Source: Paulownia fortunei (Eukaryota > Streptophyta > Magnoliopsida > Lamiales > Paulowniaceae). From it: 64,000 nt of DNA. Each line of letters opens with the position of its first letter. Position 1 is the stretch's first letter. The stretch is from contig CM033124.1 of assembly GCA_019321725.1 (NCBI GenBank), positions 7,254,001-7,318,000 on the forward strand. Reading direction: 5' to 3'. Under the pieces are notes generated by a model, which was not told where the DNA came from, did no database searches, and saw only the letters and a program-made list of their open reading frames with translations. Position numbers and translations under genes: made by a program. Below, one piece after another: positions 1-11,800 of this stretch.

Positions 1-102
1 ATAAAAAAAAACCATAACTCTAGTAATGATGAAAAATTAACATTTCTTGACTTAACTGTATCAGCTTGTTTAGGCTCTATAGTTAGGTTAAGGGGTGTTA
101 CA
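1..102 (+). repeat. 3' end of a chromovirus-type LTR cut by the window edge
   Basis: The segment ends in GGGGTGTTACA, the usual 3' terminus of a Tekay/Del-like gypsy LTR. It matches, in opposite orientation, the start of the complete solo LTR at 36097 over about 100 bases with few differences, so both belong to one family. No TGGTATC primer-binding site follows at 103, so this is a 3' LTR or a solo LTR rather than a 5' LTR. The body of the element lies outside the window. Confidence 0.8.
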
Positions 103-1400
103 TAACCCGTATCAGTTACCTATCTAAATGATAGATGAATCTCCCATGTTTTTCATAGTACTTGATTCTAAAATCCTTGGTCAATGTTCGATGGATATAA
201 TGAAAGGAGTTTCTTAATTACATCATTGAATCAAGCAACCAAGAATGATTCATAGTTATTAACTTAAAATATGGTTTCACCTAATAATTCATACCCTAGA
301 CTTAGTCTCGAGATTAGTGGATAGAAGGATCGTACTTGAATGGTATTTGTAATAAAAAAATATTTTGCTACTCAACCTATATCTAGGTAGTTGTGATGAA
401 TTGCTAGATGATTTCCATAACTTATGGATTTTTGGAATTATTGTATTAAATGTAAGAGGATTAACTAATTAAAATAAATTAATTTTTCAATCAAGTCACA
501 AAAGACTTTGTTAAAGTAGTGTCTGATGAGCTAATTGGATTGATTATTTATATACTCTTGTAGAAATAATCTTTTTCATATTAATATCAAGTCATGGAAA
601 TTTTCATCTTAAATTCTAAATATTAGAACTAGATGAAGCCCAAAACCATATATAGCTATGAGGCATGGTCACCCATAGGATGGAGATCGTGTAATACACC
701 TCTATTGCCATGGTCTTAAAAATACTCCAAGTGGAGGGTTAATTGAGATGAGACATCGATAAGCCCATAAAGACTTGCACATACAAATAGTGGGCCTATT
801 TAATTGAAGAGATGAATTAATTTTAATTGATTGGATATATAAATTGGACTTAATTAATTAATCGAGTCTAAATCCATTACGTATGGGCTTGTAGGAAGCC
901 CATTAAGAATTGGATACGGATCCAAATCCTAATTGAATAAGGGATAAAAAAATTCTATTTGATAGGAAGACTTATCTTATGTAAATACTAGGTGTGAACA
1001 CAAGATTAATTAGATAAGGAAAAAGTTCCATGTAGATGGAACTTGGAGAGGTTACTAAAAGGAACGTATGATGGAATTGGAATGAGTTTTTCTCCCTCTT
1101 GGACGTGTTTCTCCAAAAGATTTCTGCTCTCTTTTTGGTGCCAAAATAGCCCCATTCTTGAGGAAAAAAATTTCTCTTGTTGTAAGAAATTTTGTCCTTT
1201 CCTTCTCCAAAAATCAGCCACTTTCATCCCTAGTTCTTGATTTATTTTGATTATTTCTTTCACTAGTTGAATTAAGAATCAAAACATACACTTAGAAAAA
1301 GTCTTCAAATTAATCCATTAATCTATTCAAAGAATCAAATATTGCAACTTAGAGGATACATCAAAATATATTCGTGATCTATTAATCTAATTAATTAATC
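103..1400 (+). repeat. Ty1/copia LTR fragments, plus orientation
   Basis: This gene-free stretch resembles, in plus orientation, the copia LTR family seen intact at 41211-42829 and 57911-58935. The landmark block containing 'CCTAGACTTAGTCTCGAGATT' like sequence lies at about 290-320, and a block equivalent to 58080-58260 lies at about 640-800. The order of the two blocks is reversed relative to 57911-58935, so at least two LTR fragments are probably juxtaposed. From 830 to 1345 it resembles the U5 half seen at 14280-14700. ORFs here are short and have no recognisable domains. Confidence 0.6.
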
Positions 1401-2068
1401 CATCTTCAAATTTTCTTAATTCCAAAACCTCACAAGTCAAGAAAAGCACCTAGCGGTGCATCTTAACTACTTCATCTTTAGTGAATAGTTAGTGAACATT
1501 TTTTGTTAAGAGATCCATGCAAGTACGGTTGTTTTATCAAATAATCTCCTTATTAAGTCCAGGGCATGGATTATCTATCGAAACTCTATTATGACTTAAC
1601 AATTATGATTCTATTTCAAGTCATATTGATCCATTTTTAAATCATTAGAAAACCCTGTATCTAGTATTCATCCTGCCTTAGCCAAGGTCATAGGGATCAA
1701 GGAGTATGAAAATAAAGGAGATTCACCTATTCTACTAGATAGGTGACGGATCCTTTGTTGGCTACTTATTAGCCTCCATACACGAAGACCAAACACCCAA
1801 CATAAATCCCTTGTGATTGTCATGTAATCGAAAAGTACATCAAAGTCTATGATGTCATTCACAAGACCACTATGGTGCCTAAAGTCAAAGGACTAATTAA
1901 TACACTATTGTAACTAAAAAAAATTATTCGACTAATAACATTTCTATTTGAGAATTTCCAAAGGGCTCTTCATGTACTACTCTAATAAATATTATCAATA
2001 AGATTATTTTTATAAGAGAATAAAAGCTCGCCGCTAATTAGCTTACCGAGAACTACTCTAATAATCTC
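1401..2068 (-). repeat. 3' LTR remnant of the minus-strand copia
   Basis: Read on the minus strand, this begins near 2068 with TATTAGAGTAG, the same start as the copia 3' LTR at 57911, directly after the RNase H end of the copia pol. It shares long blocks with 13000-13702, the other LTR of this element, for example the region around 1676-1900 against 13000-13250. About 300 bases present at 13290-13600 are missing here near 1965. The 3' end of the LTR is not clear because it abuts the plus-oriented LTR fragments to the left. Confidence 0.65.
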
Positions 2069-2434
2069 CTACTTTCCCTAGAGTCAATTGCCCATGTATC
2101 TAAGTTCCATCTTCACAAGATATCCCACAAATACTCCCTAAGTTAAGGGCTTTGTGAGTGGATCTGCCATATTTTTTGTCAAGGACACTCACTCCACTTG
2201 AATGTCACCTCTATCAATGATCTCTCAGATCAAAAGGTGTTGCCTCATTATGTGCTTAGGTCTTTGATGAGATCTTGACTCATTTTCTTGCGCAATAACC
2301 CTACAATTATTATAGTAGTCCATAACTAGATCAACAATAGAAGGGATTACACCTAACTATTGCATGAAGCTTCTCATCTAAATATATTCCTTCGCTTATC
2401 ACATGCAGCAATGTAATCAACCTTGATGGTGGAA
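2069..2434 (-). pseudogene. Ty1/copia RNase H C-terminus (3' part of split pol)
   Basis: The minus strand shows the end of a copia RNase H domain: residues like KHIMRQHLLI, a DRGDIQVE segment and then MADPLTKALNLGSIC, the conserved tail of copia polyproteins. Stops interrupt it. At 2434 the frame is cut by the Tekay element. Reading across to 9669 after removing that element restores the conserved order of the RNase H domain (around the TEAEYIA motif), which shows that 2069-2434 and 9669-12990 are one gene split by insertion. It ends just before the LTR start at 2068. Confidence 0.85.
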
Positions 2435-3261
2435 TGTGACACCCCACTACCCAATAACTATATATATAATACAATTCAACCTGATAGAACATGTATGTAC
2501 ACGTGTAATTTTTTTTCTCCATTTTACACTTTATTAACAAATACACTATTTTCACACATAACCCTATACATATATATATACATATATTCAGAAATATGAC
2601 CATTTATATTAAAGCATAATACTTACAATAACCACTCTATTTACAGACTTATATACAACAAAGTTTCAAAAGTAAAATACAGTCCAAGTCCCAAGATATA
2701 TATTATAGTAATTCCAAAAATTAACATAAGTGAATAAAAATAGCCCAACAGGTCATCATCCATGTATAATTAGGTTCATTAGGTTCTTCACTTGATAAAT
2801 TACCATTTCTTGCCCGATTGATAAGTTTGTGCTCCGATAGTGTTACTAACCTATGAACTAGTTATATAACATTTAAATTATAGTATTGTATGTTTAGTTA
2901 TCCCAAGTATATGATTTAAGTATACATATAATATTAAATTTTTTTATCAAACTGACTCACTTCCTATAAACTTTTTGGTGACACATTTCGCACTCCTAAG
3001 GTAACTACGTGTAACCTAGCACTATTTACTATATTGATACCTAAGTTTCTTCTTATCTCAATATAAAATCAACCAATTAGGTTAGAAAATTTAGTAACTA
3101 ATACTGTGCAAGAGCTTCAGAATTATGTTTAATATTCAAGAATGTCGTATAAAATGAAATAAATTATACAATATCAGTATATATGCAAGTAGCATATGAG
3201 ATTAGCATGTAATGCATGAATTATATTGGCCAAGTGAGTAGTGTGAGGTTTGGGTATTACA
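2435..3261 (-). repeat. 3' LTR of minus-strand Tekay, internally deleted
   Basis: Both ends match the other LTR of the element: 2435-2766 matches 6781-7108 and about 2770-3261 matches 9180-9668. The 7.11-9.18 kb part of the full LTR is absent. The copy is 827 bases long compared with 2888 for its partner. The deletion junction lies near 2766-2775. Confidence 0.88.
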
Positions 3262-3274
3262 TCTTCCCCTTCTT
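3262..3274 (-). other. Polypurine tract of minus-strand Tekay
   Basis: On the minus strand a purine run of the type AGAAGGGGAAGA directly precedes the 3' LTR. This is the position where plus-strand DNA synthesis of LTR retrotransposons is primed. Confidence 0.75.
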
Positions 3275-3301
3275 ATAAAAATTTTATCCCCAAAATTTTA
3301 A

Positions 3302-5130
3302 TTACTGAAATAGTTCTGGATACTTAGCTTTCATTTCATCCCTTCTCTCCCATGTAGCTTCTTCTATTGATTGATTCTTCCATAGCACTTTAACCAATGG
3401 AATTTTCTTATTTCTGAGTTGCTTTACTTCTCATAGCAGAATCTCTGTGGATCTTTCTTTATAGCTCAAATTGGCTCTCAAATTGATTAGTTCATTCTTC
3501 AGAATATGAAATAGGTTTGCAACATGTTTTCTCAACATCAATACACGAAATAAATTATGTACATGAGACATTGATGCAGGTAGGTCAAGTCTATAGGCAA
3601 CATCACTAGTTCTTTCACTTATTAGGAATGGACTGATATATCTAGGACTAAGCTTTCCTTTCTTCCCAAACCGCATAATCCCTTTCCTTGGAGCTACCTG
3701 TAGAAATATTTAATCTCCCACTGCAAACTCCAGTGCCCTTCTTCTTTGGTCTGCATAGCTTTTCTATCAACTTTGGGCAGTTTTCATTTTTTCTCTAATT
3801 TGTGACACAACTTCTGTCATTTCATGAATCATATCTCAATTTAACAAATTCTTTTCACCAACCTCATCCCAATGAACTAGAGACCTGCATTTTCTGCCAT
3901 ATAATGCTTCATAGAGAGCCATTCCAATAGTGGTTTGATAGTTGTTATTTTAAGAAAATTCAACTAAAGGTAGAAATTTGTTCCATTAACTTCGAAAATC
4001 TAATATGCAAGCCCTGAGCATATATCTTTCAAGGTCTGTATTATTCATTCAGATTGTCCATTAGTCTAAGGATGATATGCAGTACTAAAAGATAGTTGTG
4101 TCCCCAATACCTTGTGTAGACTCCTCTAGAAGATAGACAAAAATCTTGAGTCTCTATAAAAAATAATGGATAGCGACACACCATGAAGTCCAACCACTTT
4201 CTATATATATATCCAGGCATAACAATCCATAGAATAAGTATAACAAATGGAAAGAAAATAAGTAGATTTGATCAACCTATCAACAGTAACCCAAATAGCA
4301 TCATAACCTTTAACAGTCTTAGGCAAACCTGTCACGAAATCTATAGTAATTCGTTCCCATTTCTATGATGGAATGTGTAAAGGTTGCAAAGTTATGGTTG
4401 GTCTTTGATGTTATGCCTTTATTTGTTGACATGTTAAACATTGTTCTATATATTGGGCAATATCGTTTTTCATACCTGGCCACCAATAATGCATTTTCAA
4501 ATCTCTATACATTTTAGTAGCTCCTAGATGTACTGAATATGGTGTTGAATGAACTTCTGCTAGAATATCCTTTAGAATATTGTTCACATTAGGCACACAC
4601 AATCATTCTTTGAATTTTAGAACACCATTTTGGGACATCTTAAAATCAAAAGACATTTTTAAAGCGATATCCTCCTTCACTTTGGTAAAATATTCATCAA
4701 CTTGTTGTCTCTTTGGATTCTATCAATCAAAGTAGGTTGAAGTGTCAGAGCTACTAATTTCGCCTTTATTGATCCCTATTGTATAATCTCCACATTCATT
4801 TTCTATAAATCAATTAATTCTGGTTTCTGAATCAAAACCATTGCTGCCATATTTTGTGTTGATTTTCTACTCAATGCATCAGCTACAATATTAGCCTTTC
4901 TTGGGTGATAATTAATGATACAGTCATAGTCTTTCACCAACTCTAACCATTTTTGGTGTTGCGTATTTAACTCTTTAAGTAAAGAAGTACTTTAAACTTT
5001 TGTGATGAGTATATATCTCGCATAGTTCACTACACAGATAATGTCTCCATATTTTAAGTGCAAATACCACTGCAGCGAGCTCCAAATCATGTGTGGGGTA
5101 ATTCTTTTCGCACTTCTTGAGTTGCATAGA
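3302..5130 (-). pseudogene. Tekay pol remnant: RNase H, integrase, chromodomain
   Basis: The minus-strand reading matches the pol of the better preserved Tekay at 28380-30164. From right to left one sees the RNase H piece (near 5110-4870, ending in an [12 protein letters not shown] motif). The integrase zinc finger follows (4411-4602, with YWWPGMK and CLTCQQIKA), then a damaged integrase core (3700-4400). The GP(Y/F)-like segment reads SPF instead of GPF (3600-3676), and a chromodomain tail of VLWKNQSIEEATWE type lies near 3300-3400. Many stops and frameshifts break the frame. The product would have been the integrase/RNase H part of the polyprotein; no function remains. Confidence 0.85.
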
Positions 5131-6660
5131 TCCCAATAAAAGTGAAAGGCTCTTTTTCAGAAGGTTGAAATATTACTATCTTTTTTTGGCAATCTATAGT
5201 AGCACCACACTTTGACAACTAATCCATACCTAAAATGATATTGTAGTCATTCATGGCCAATATAATTAGATCAGCATATAGTTCTCTGCCTTCAATGGGT
5301 ATAACACAAGCTCTCAAATTTTGGTTGGTTTATTTTAAATCTCTAGAGGGAATCATTACATTATAACAAACCTCAGTTGTATCAGGTACCCTACCCGGCC
5401 TCTTCACATACTTAATGGACGTAAATAAATGTGTAGCTCCAGAATCAAACAATGCCAATACTAGAGTACCAGAGACAGAAAGGTTTGCTATTACCATGAA
5501 TAGGTTTGCCTCAGTATCTGCCCTAGTGATGGTGAAAACTCTGGTCGGCACTTTCTTTTGTCGTGCAAGATTTGGATTTTTTGTGCATGCTCTGGAAATA
5601 TGTCTGACTTTTCCACACATGTAGCATGTTCTAAAATCTATTGGGCATGCTCTATTGTGTTGGCTACCGTATTTAGGGCACGTAGAATGTAGCATTAGTG
5701 CTTTACTTTGATCTACCCTTTGGCACTTACTTTGATCCTATTGTTGTTGCCTTTGTCTTGGTTAGAAGTTAGATTTTTTATTTTGAGCATGAAAATATCT
5801 CTTTTTCTCACCTGCAACCCATTATTGCCCCTATCCTTTCTTGAATTGGTATCCAACTTCTTGAGCACGAACAATTCTTAGTTCAGTCTGTTCAGCAACT
5901 AATGCTCTTTCAGCAACCTGTGAATATGTTACTCCCTGAATTCCTGCCATATTCACATCCCTATATAATTCTGGTGTCAAGCCTTCAAGGAATCTTTCAA
6001 CCTTCAACGCATCAGTATTAACTAGATGTGTGGCAAATCTGGACAACTGTTCGGACTTGCAAATATACTCCCTAACTGTCATAGCTCCTTATTGCAGCTA
6101 TATAAATTCATTCATTTTTATTACACGCACTAGAGCCATGAAATATTTATTTTGAAATAACTCTTTAAATCTATCCCAGGTTATCGTAATTGTGTTTTCT
6201 ATGCTTCTTATTATGTCCCACCAATGTCTAGCACTTCCTCGAAGCATAAAAGATGCACACATCACTTTCTCTTCTTTAGAAACTTTGCTATAAAAAATAT
6301 ATTCTCCAGAGTTCTCAGTAAGTCTTTTGTAGTTGTGGGATCTAATGTATCTTCAAATATTGGTGGGTTTAGTTTTCTGAATCTTTTTCTAACTATCTTC
6401 TTCTATTTTGCAAGAGGTTAAGACTGATTCATTTCATCACTCGGTTGTCCACCCATACCTTCTGCTGGATGAGTTGTTGGATTTGTTCTGACTGTCGCTT
6501 AGTAAGTTCTATCAACCGACTAATGATAGTATCACGATCATTATTTGGAATAGATGTCTCCTCACCTTGGGTTCTAGCCCCACTACTGTTCACCCTTTGT
6601 TCTCCTCATAGTTGTAATACTGTTTTGTAACAGATCCAATAACACATGGCGAATATAATT
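5131..6660 (-). pseudogene. Tekay gag and protease remnant
   Basis: On the minus strand the 5831-6082 segment carries a Retrotrans_gag-type domain (TVREYICKSEQLSRFATH, then GLTPELYRDVNMAG), closely similar to 26172-26402 in the plus-strand Tekay. At 5330-5695 a zinc knuckle reads CYMCGKVRHISRAC, that is CX2CX4HX4C with the usual Gly-His written Arg-His. It is followed by the aspartic protease active site [10 protein letters not shown]. Further 3' the protease runs through an ILGMD-like segment near 5240 and then jumps near 5150 to RNase H sequence, so the reverse transcriptase is missing. The gag N-terminus (6100-6660) is full of stops. Confidence 0.85.
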
Positions 6661-6765
6661 CATGAGACATATAATGCATTATACAATAAAATAAAACTTA
6701 CTGGCATGGCTGTGCTCCACAAGTTCCAAGTTCATGTACATGAACAGTCTACAAGACCACAAACT

Positions 6766-6779
6766 GGGCTCCAATACCA
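6766..6779 (-). other. Primer-binding site of minus-strand Tekay
   Basis: The minus strand reads TGGTATTGGAGCCC one base inside the 5' LTR. This is the initiator tRNA-Met PBS (TGGTATCAGAGCCC) with two changes, consistent with age. Confidence 0.85.
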
Positions 6780-6780
6780 C

Positions 6781-9668
6781 TCTGACACCCCACTAACCAA
6801 TAACTACATATATAGTACAATTCAACTTGATAGAACCTGTCTGTATACGTGTAAATTTTTTTCCTCCTTTTAACACTTTATTAATAGATACACTATTTTC
6901 ACACATAACCCTATATATATACCTCTATGCAGAAATATGACCATATATATAAAAGTACAATACTTACAACAACCACTCTATTTACAAACTTATATACAAC
7001 AAAGATTCAAAAGTAAAATATATTCCAAGTCCCAAGATATATATTACAGTAACTCCCAAAAATCAAAACAAGTGAACAAAAATAGCCCAACAAGTCATCA
7101 TCCATATACAATGGTCCTCAAAAACTTGTAGAAGCTCCAACAACCAACCTAGTAAGCTTTAGAGTCTAAAGTATCATGATGCTTACCTACAATGCATGAA
7201 CTACATGAACTAATACCTAGAAAGAAAAAATTGTGCATGCTAAAAATAATGTGAAACACATGCAAAAGATTTCCAAGATATCATGCTAAGAATGCATACT
7301 CATGAATAAAAACATTTTATTCAAAATTATTTTCTTTCATTGGGCCCTTGGCCCACTTACTATGCATCAAAAAGAGCTATGCACAATATCAATAATCAAA
7401 TGGTCAATCATAGAATAACATAGTCGAGTGGACCATCCCCTTGTAACTAATAGAGGTCCACCTCATGTCTGCCCCTTTGATCATTCGAGAAGTTATCCCA
7501 CCCGTAGCGTTAATCATAATAAAGGAACAGTCAAGTGGCCATCCTCTCGTGACCGCCAGAGGTCCACCTCATGTCTGCCCCGGCGATCCTTCAGGAAGTC
7601 ATCCCACTTGCGGTACCTAAAATATCACATAAGCACACCTCACATTCTTCGATGTACTAGTAGTGGCTAACAAAATATTTTTGTTCTAAAAATCATAACG
7701 TGCATACAAGATCTTAATAATGTTCATGTATTATGCATGCACGTGCAAATGCTAATGAATAGCATGCTCAATACAACAACAAATATTTTATCTCATCATT
7801 GTCATACAACACATGCATCAAACGATACTTAATATACTTGTTTTACACCTCTTCAAACATCACATCACAAATAGTATAGATATTCCAAGAAATACTATGT
7901 TCATGCGCTGTAGTTGCAAATGAATTTTTACTTACCTTTCACTGGTTTGTGTCTAGATTAATTAGTGTTCCACCCCAACCATAGGTGTGGAATAATCTGT
8001 AAAAATATATTATATGAATCAAAATCCATAACTAGCAATTTTAGCACTCTTAATATCATACAAACACTTTGAATCTTAAATTAACTAGGTAATAATCAAA
8101 TTGCAACTTAGATGCTAAAACTTTATGAAATATCCTAAGCACCTTAATTTCCTATCTTAATGTGTATTAAGATCACCTAATTGATGTGATATAACTTTTA
8201 TTACAAGTCCCTAATTAATAAAAATCAATTACACCAAAGATATGTTGAAACATGTTAATAAGTAAAATGGGACAGGTTCCACCTTCTAATTTCCTTTGTT
8301 TTCACATTAGGTTTCATAGATATTTTGACATTCTTAACCATATTTATTCACTCTAAACTTTTCACCAAACTTAGATAACATTAAAACAATATAACCATGC
8401 CATAAAATTTCCAAAACTTATGGGTCTAGGCCACCTAATTTAGTCACCTTCACAGTACACCAAAACAGATTTTCTTACTTTGGCAGTTTTGAGTATTTCT
8501 TTAATATCATCCCCTATTTTAGTTTCTAACTGATGAAAATTTATTCCAATAATCTTAACTCATATATGAACATGTATATGATGATACATATAGGTTTTAT
8601 TCAACATACCATATACTTTTGAAGCATAAAACACAAGAATACAGCAAGGTGATAGTTTCTGGCATAAGTGTTTTCTATCAAGTGTTTGCAACCAAAAACC
8701 CTTTCTTTGTGCACCAAAGCTTGTCTAATAACATCCTAACATATTTATAAATAATATTAAAATCTTAATAAGCTATAAAACCTCAAAAGAATCTGAAAAC
8801 TAAGGCCAAACCCGTAGGTTAAGCTCGTCTTGCATAGTTTTCTACTTGAACTTGTAAAATTCTCCTCCTCCTTGCTTGTTTTGCCTCCTTTTTCAGTTGG
8901 AATCACTTAGGACCTATTCAAAAAGATTTTTATATGTTCTTGGATGCTTGAATGGTGCATAAAAAGGTTCAAGTCGTGGCTGTTAGCTGAAGAGTGAAGA
9001 ATAGCTTGAGGTGCTAGCTTGAAAAGTCTAAACATGAGGTGGTGTAAGTTTAAGGTGGCATGTAGTGGTAAAATCTGATTTTGTCCCTTATCTTGCAGAA
9101 CTAATCTTGTGTGTATCAACTATTTTTATTTGGTTTCCACCTATCTTAGTCACCATTCATTTCCGTAGGTAATTCCTATATCCATTCATTAAGTTCTTCA
9201 CCCAATAAATCACCGATTCTTTCCCAATTGATAAGTTTGTGATCCGATAGTATTACAAACCTATGAACCCAGTTATATAATATTTAAATTAGAGTTTATT
9301 ATGTCTAGTTGTCCCAAATGATTTAAATATACATATAATATTGAAATTCTTAATCCAATTGACTCACTTCCTATAAACTTTTCGGTGATACCTTTTGCAC
9401 TCCTAAGTTTACCACGTGTAACCTAGCATTATTTACCATATTGATACCTAAATTTCTTCTTATCTTAATATAATATCAACCACTTAGGTTTGAAAATTCA
9501 ATAACTAATACCATGCGAGAGCTTCAGAATTAAGTTTAATATTCAAGAATATAGCATAAAATGAAATGAATTATACAAAGTCAATATAAATGCAAGTAGC
9601 ATATAAAAGTAACATGTAATGCATGAATCATATTAGCCAAGTGAGTAGTATAAGGCTTGGGTATTACA
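6781..9668 (-). repeat. 5' LTR of minus-strand Tekay, full length
   Basis: This is a 2888-base LTR. Read on the minus strand it starts with TGTAATACCC at 9668 and ends at 6781, where the terminal CA has mutated to GA. The first 170 bases are clearly homologous (roughly 85% by eye) to the LTR of the plus-strand Tekay at 22576, so both are copies of one family. No gene lies in it; the ORF at 8907-9119 (minus) is LTR sequence. Confidence 0.9.
7427..7640. repeat. Two-copy tandem repeat of about 106 bases inside the Tekay LTR
   Basis: The block containing GGTCCACCTCATGTCTGCCCC occurs at 7455 and again at 7561, with flanking sequence also repeated (GTGG..CCATCC before and AAGT.ATCCCAC after). The unit is visibly richer in GC than its surroundings. 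Confidence 0.8.
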
Positions 9669-10330
9669 TGGAATCCATGATTATCTCTTGCTTGGACCTC
9701 TTCTAGTTGATCGCCCTACCATTTAGGGTGAATACAAGTCCTTACATAAACTTTCAATCGTCTACATCGGATTGAAAGTAGAATTACTGAAGCCTTCTAG
9801 ATTTAGTTCTATTAAGACATCCTTAATCCTTTGTAAGTACTTAATGATCATCTTTATGGCTTTTCCAATACTCTTTGCCTCGATTGTATTAATATATGCT
9901 CGTGATACATAGCGCATATGTAACATTAGGCCATGTGCATAGCATGGCATAAATTATGCTTCCAATGGAAGATACATATGGTATATGAGTCTTTCTTTGT
10001 CTTTCCTTTGGAGTCTTTTGGAACATAAACTTCAAAAGAGAGACCACACATAGGTAAAAATCCTTTTTTGGACTTCCATGCTAAACATCTTTAGCACTTT
10101 GTCTATGTACATGGATTGGGATAGTCCGACCATCCTCTTAGATCTATCTCTATAGATCCTAATCCCCAAGATGTAGAATGCTTCTCTCACATCCTCCATG
10201 GAGAATTGAGTAAACAATGAAGCCTTCGTTGACTGCAACATCCCAATATTACTTCCAATGAGTATGATATCAACAACGTAAAGCACAATTAACATCACCG
10301 CACTCCCACTAACCTTCTTTTACATAGGAT
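9669..10330 (-). pseudogene. Ty1/copia reverse transcriptase C-terminus and RNase H start
   Basis: On the minus strand 10032-10298 encodes VLYVVDIILIGSNIGMLQ, the copia YVDD box with one Asp changed to Val. The FSMEDVREAFYILGIRIYRDRS segment follows, which aligns closely with 56904-57341 of the plus-strand copia. Residues encoded at 9762-9950 (YVSRAY..KAIKMIIKYLQRIKDVL) continue into RNase H. The frame is cut at 9673 by the Tekay insertion and resumes at 2434. The reverse transcriptase would copy element RNA into DNA, but the altered catalytic box and the stops make it inactive. Confidence 0.88.
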
Positions 10331-11800
10331 TTTATCTAGCTTCTTGAGGAAACCAAATGAATTGATTACCTTGTTAAATTGGAGGTTCCAACTTTAGGAA
10401 GCCTCTTTGAGTCCATTTATGGATCTCTGGAGTTTGCAAACCTTTTGCTCGCTCCAACTGAATACGAAGCTCTATGGTTGCCTCACATAGATATCTTCCT
10501 TAATATTCTAATTGAAGAAGGCATTTTCAAATCCACTTGCCATATCTTGTAGTCTTAATACACTGATCTGAATGGTGAAAAGGTTTCTTTCAAGTCATCT
10601 CTTTATCTTTTGAGTATAACCTTTTGCAGCCAGTCCTACATTATAGGTCACTACCTCTCTATCTACTCTAACCTTCTTCTTATAGACCTATTTGCAGCCA
10701 ATGGGTACTACAATATCCTATAGTGGGTCATCAAGGTACATACCTTATTGGAGTACATGCAGTCCATTTGGCTTGCAGGGCTTCTTGCCATTTTCTTGAG
10801 TTGATGTTAGATATCGCTTCTCCCTAATTCCTTGGATTAGTATCCAAAGAATGCTCCTCCTTGTTTTTACTCCAACAAAAGTCCATACTTCTCAGGTGGC
10901 CTTGACATTAATTTAGATCTCCTAGGAAGTTGTATGACCGAAGTGTTAGTTGTTGGTGGTTTTAGTACTACTACCTCTCCTCGGGACACTTTGTAATTCT
11001 TGAATTTCTTTAAGTTCTATGATCTCACTTTTTCTATCTAATAAGAAATCTTCTAAAAAAAGGTGGTATTCCTTGAAACAAACATATTTTGTTCCGAAAG
11101 GGTCATAGAAATAGTATCTAGTGGATTTCTTTTGATACCCCACAAACTTGCATAAGGTGGATCTAGCATTCAACTTATCTCTCACCAGTTGCTTTATATA
11201 AGCAGAGCAACCCATATGTTATTGAGGGGTCTTATCACACCATATCTCCTATACTTTAAGGTATTTGTATAAAGGGGTCTTGCCACACCATATCTCTTGG
11301 CATCTGTTTAACAAAAATGCCACCGTTTCTAAAGCATAACACTATAATAAAAGCGGAGTCCTGTGAAACTCAACATAGACCAAATCATGTCCAAAAAATT
11401 TTGTTCTATTACTTAGCAACCCCATTTATATGTGGAGTTGCGGGCAGAGTCCATTATGAAAGAATCACATTCTCTTTTTGATAATCAAAAAAGTTTGAGC
11501 CTAAGTACTCATCTCCTTGACCAGATCTAAAAGTCTTAAAACTTCGCCCAGTTTGTTTCTCCATTTCATGCCTAATATCTTTGAACCTTTTTAAGGCTTC
11601 AGACTTGTATCTCAAAAGATACACATACCCATACTTTGAATAATCATTGGTAAAAATTGAAATATTGGTAGTTTCCTTGGGCACTAACACTTAGTGGCCC
11701 GTATACATCCATAAAGATCAAATCTAAATAATTTGCAACATGCTCCACTTGTCTAACAAATGATGACTTGGTCATTTTCACTTTAGGCAAGACTCGCATG
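10331..11800 (-). pseudogene. Ty1/copia integrase and reverse transcriptase N-terminus remnant
   Basis: Minus strand 11454-11690 carries integrase core text (TNDYSKYGYVYLLRYKSEA, then TFRSGQGDEYLGSNF), where the usual RSDxGGEY appears as RSGQGDEY. Residues from 10946-11215 show the C-terminal GCSAYIKQL..KSTRYYFYDP block that follows copia integrases. The 10331-10945 part holds the broken start of the reverse transcriptase. Stops occur throughout. It lies between gag at 12500 and the reverse transcriptase at 10300, the usual order for copia. Confidence 0.85.

Larger units (their letters stand above)
2435..9668 (-). mobile_element. Degenerate Tekay/Del-type chromovirus, Ty3/gypsy
   Basis: The element is bounded by TGTGACACC at 2435 and GGTATTACA ending at 9668, with a 5-bp target duplication TGGAA at 2430-2434 and 9669-9673. 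On the minus strand it reads 5' LTR (6781-9668), PBS (6766-6779), gag, protease, RNase H, integrase with chromodomain, polypurine tract and 3' LTR (2435-3261). Most of the reverse transcriptase is deleted near 5100-5150, and the 3' LTR has lost about 2.06 kb internally. The two LTRs differ by roughly 10% over the first 330 bases (hand comparison), so the insertion is old. It lies inside the RNase H of a copia element. Confidence 0.9.
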
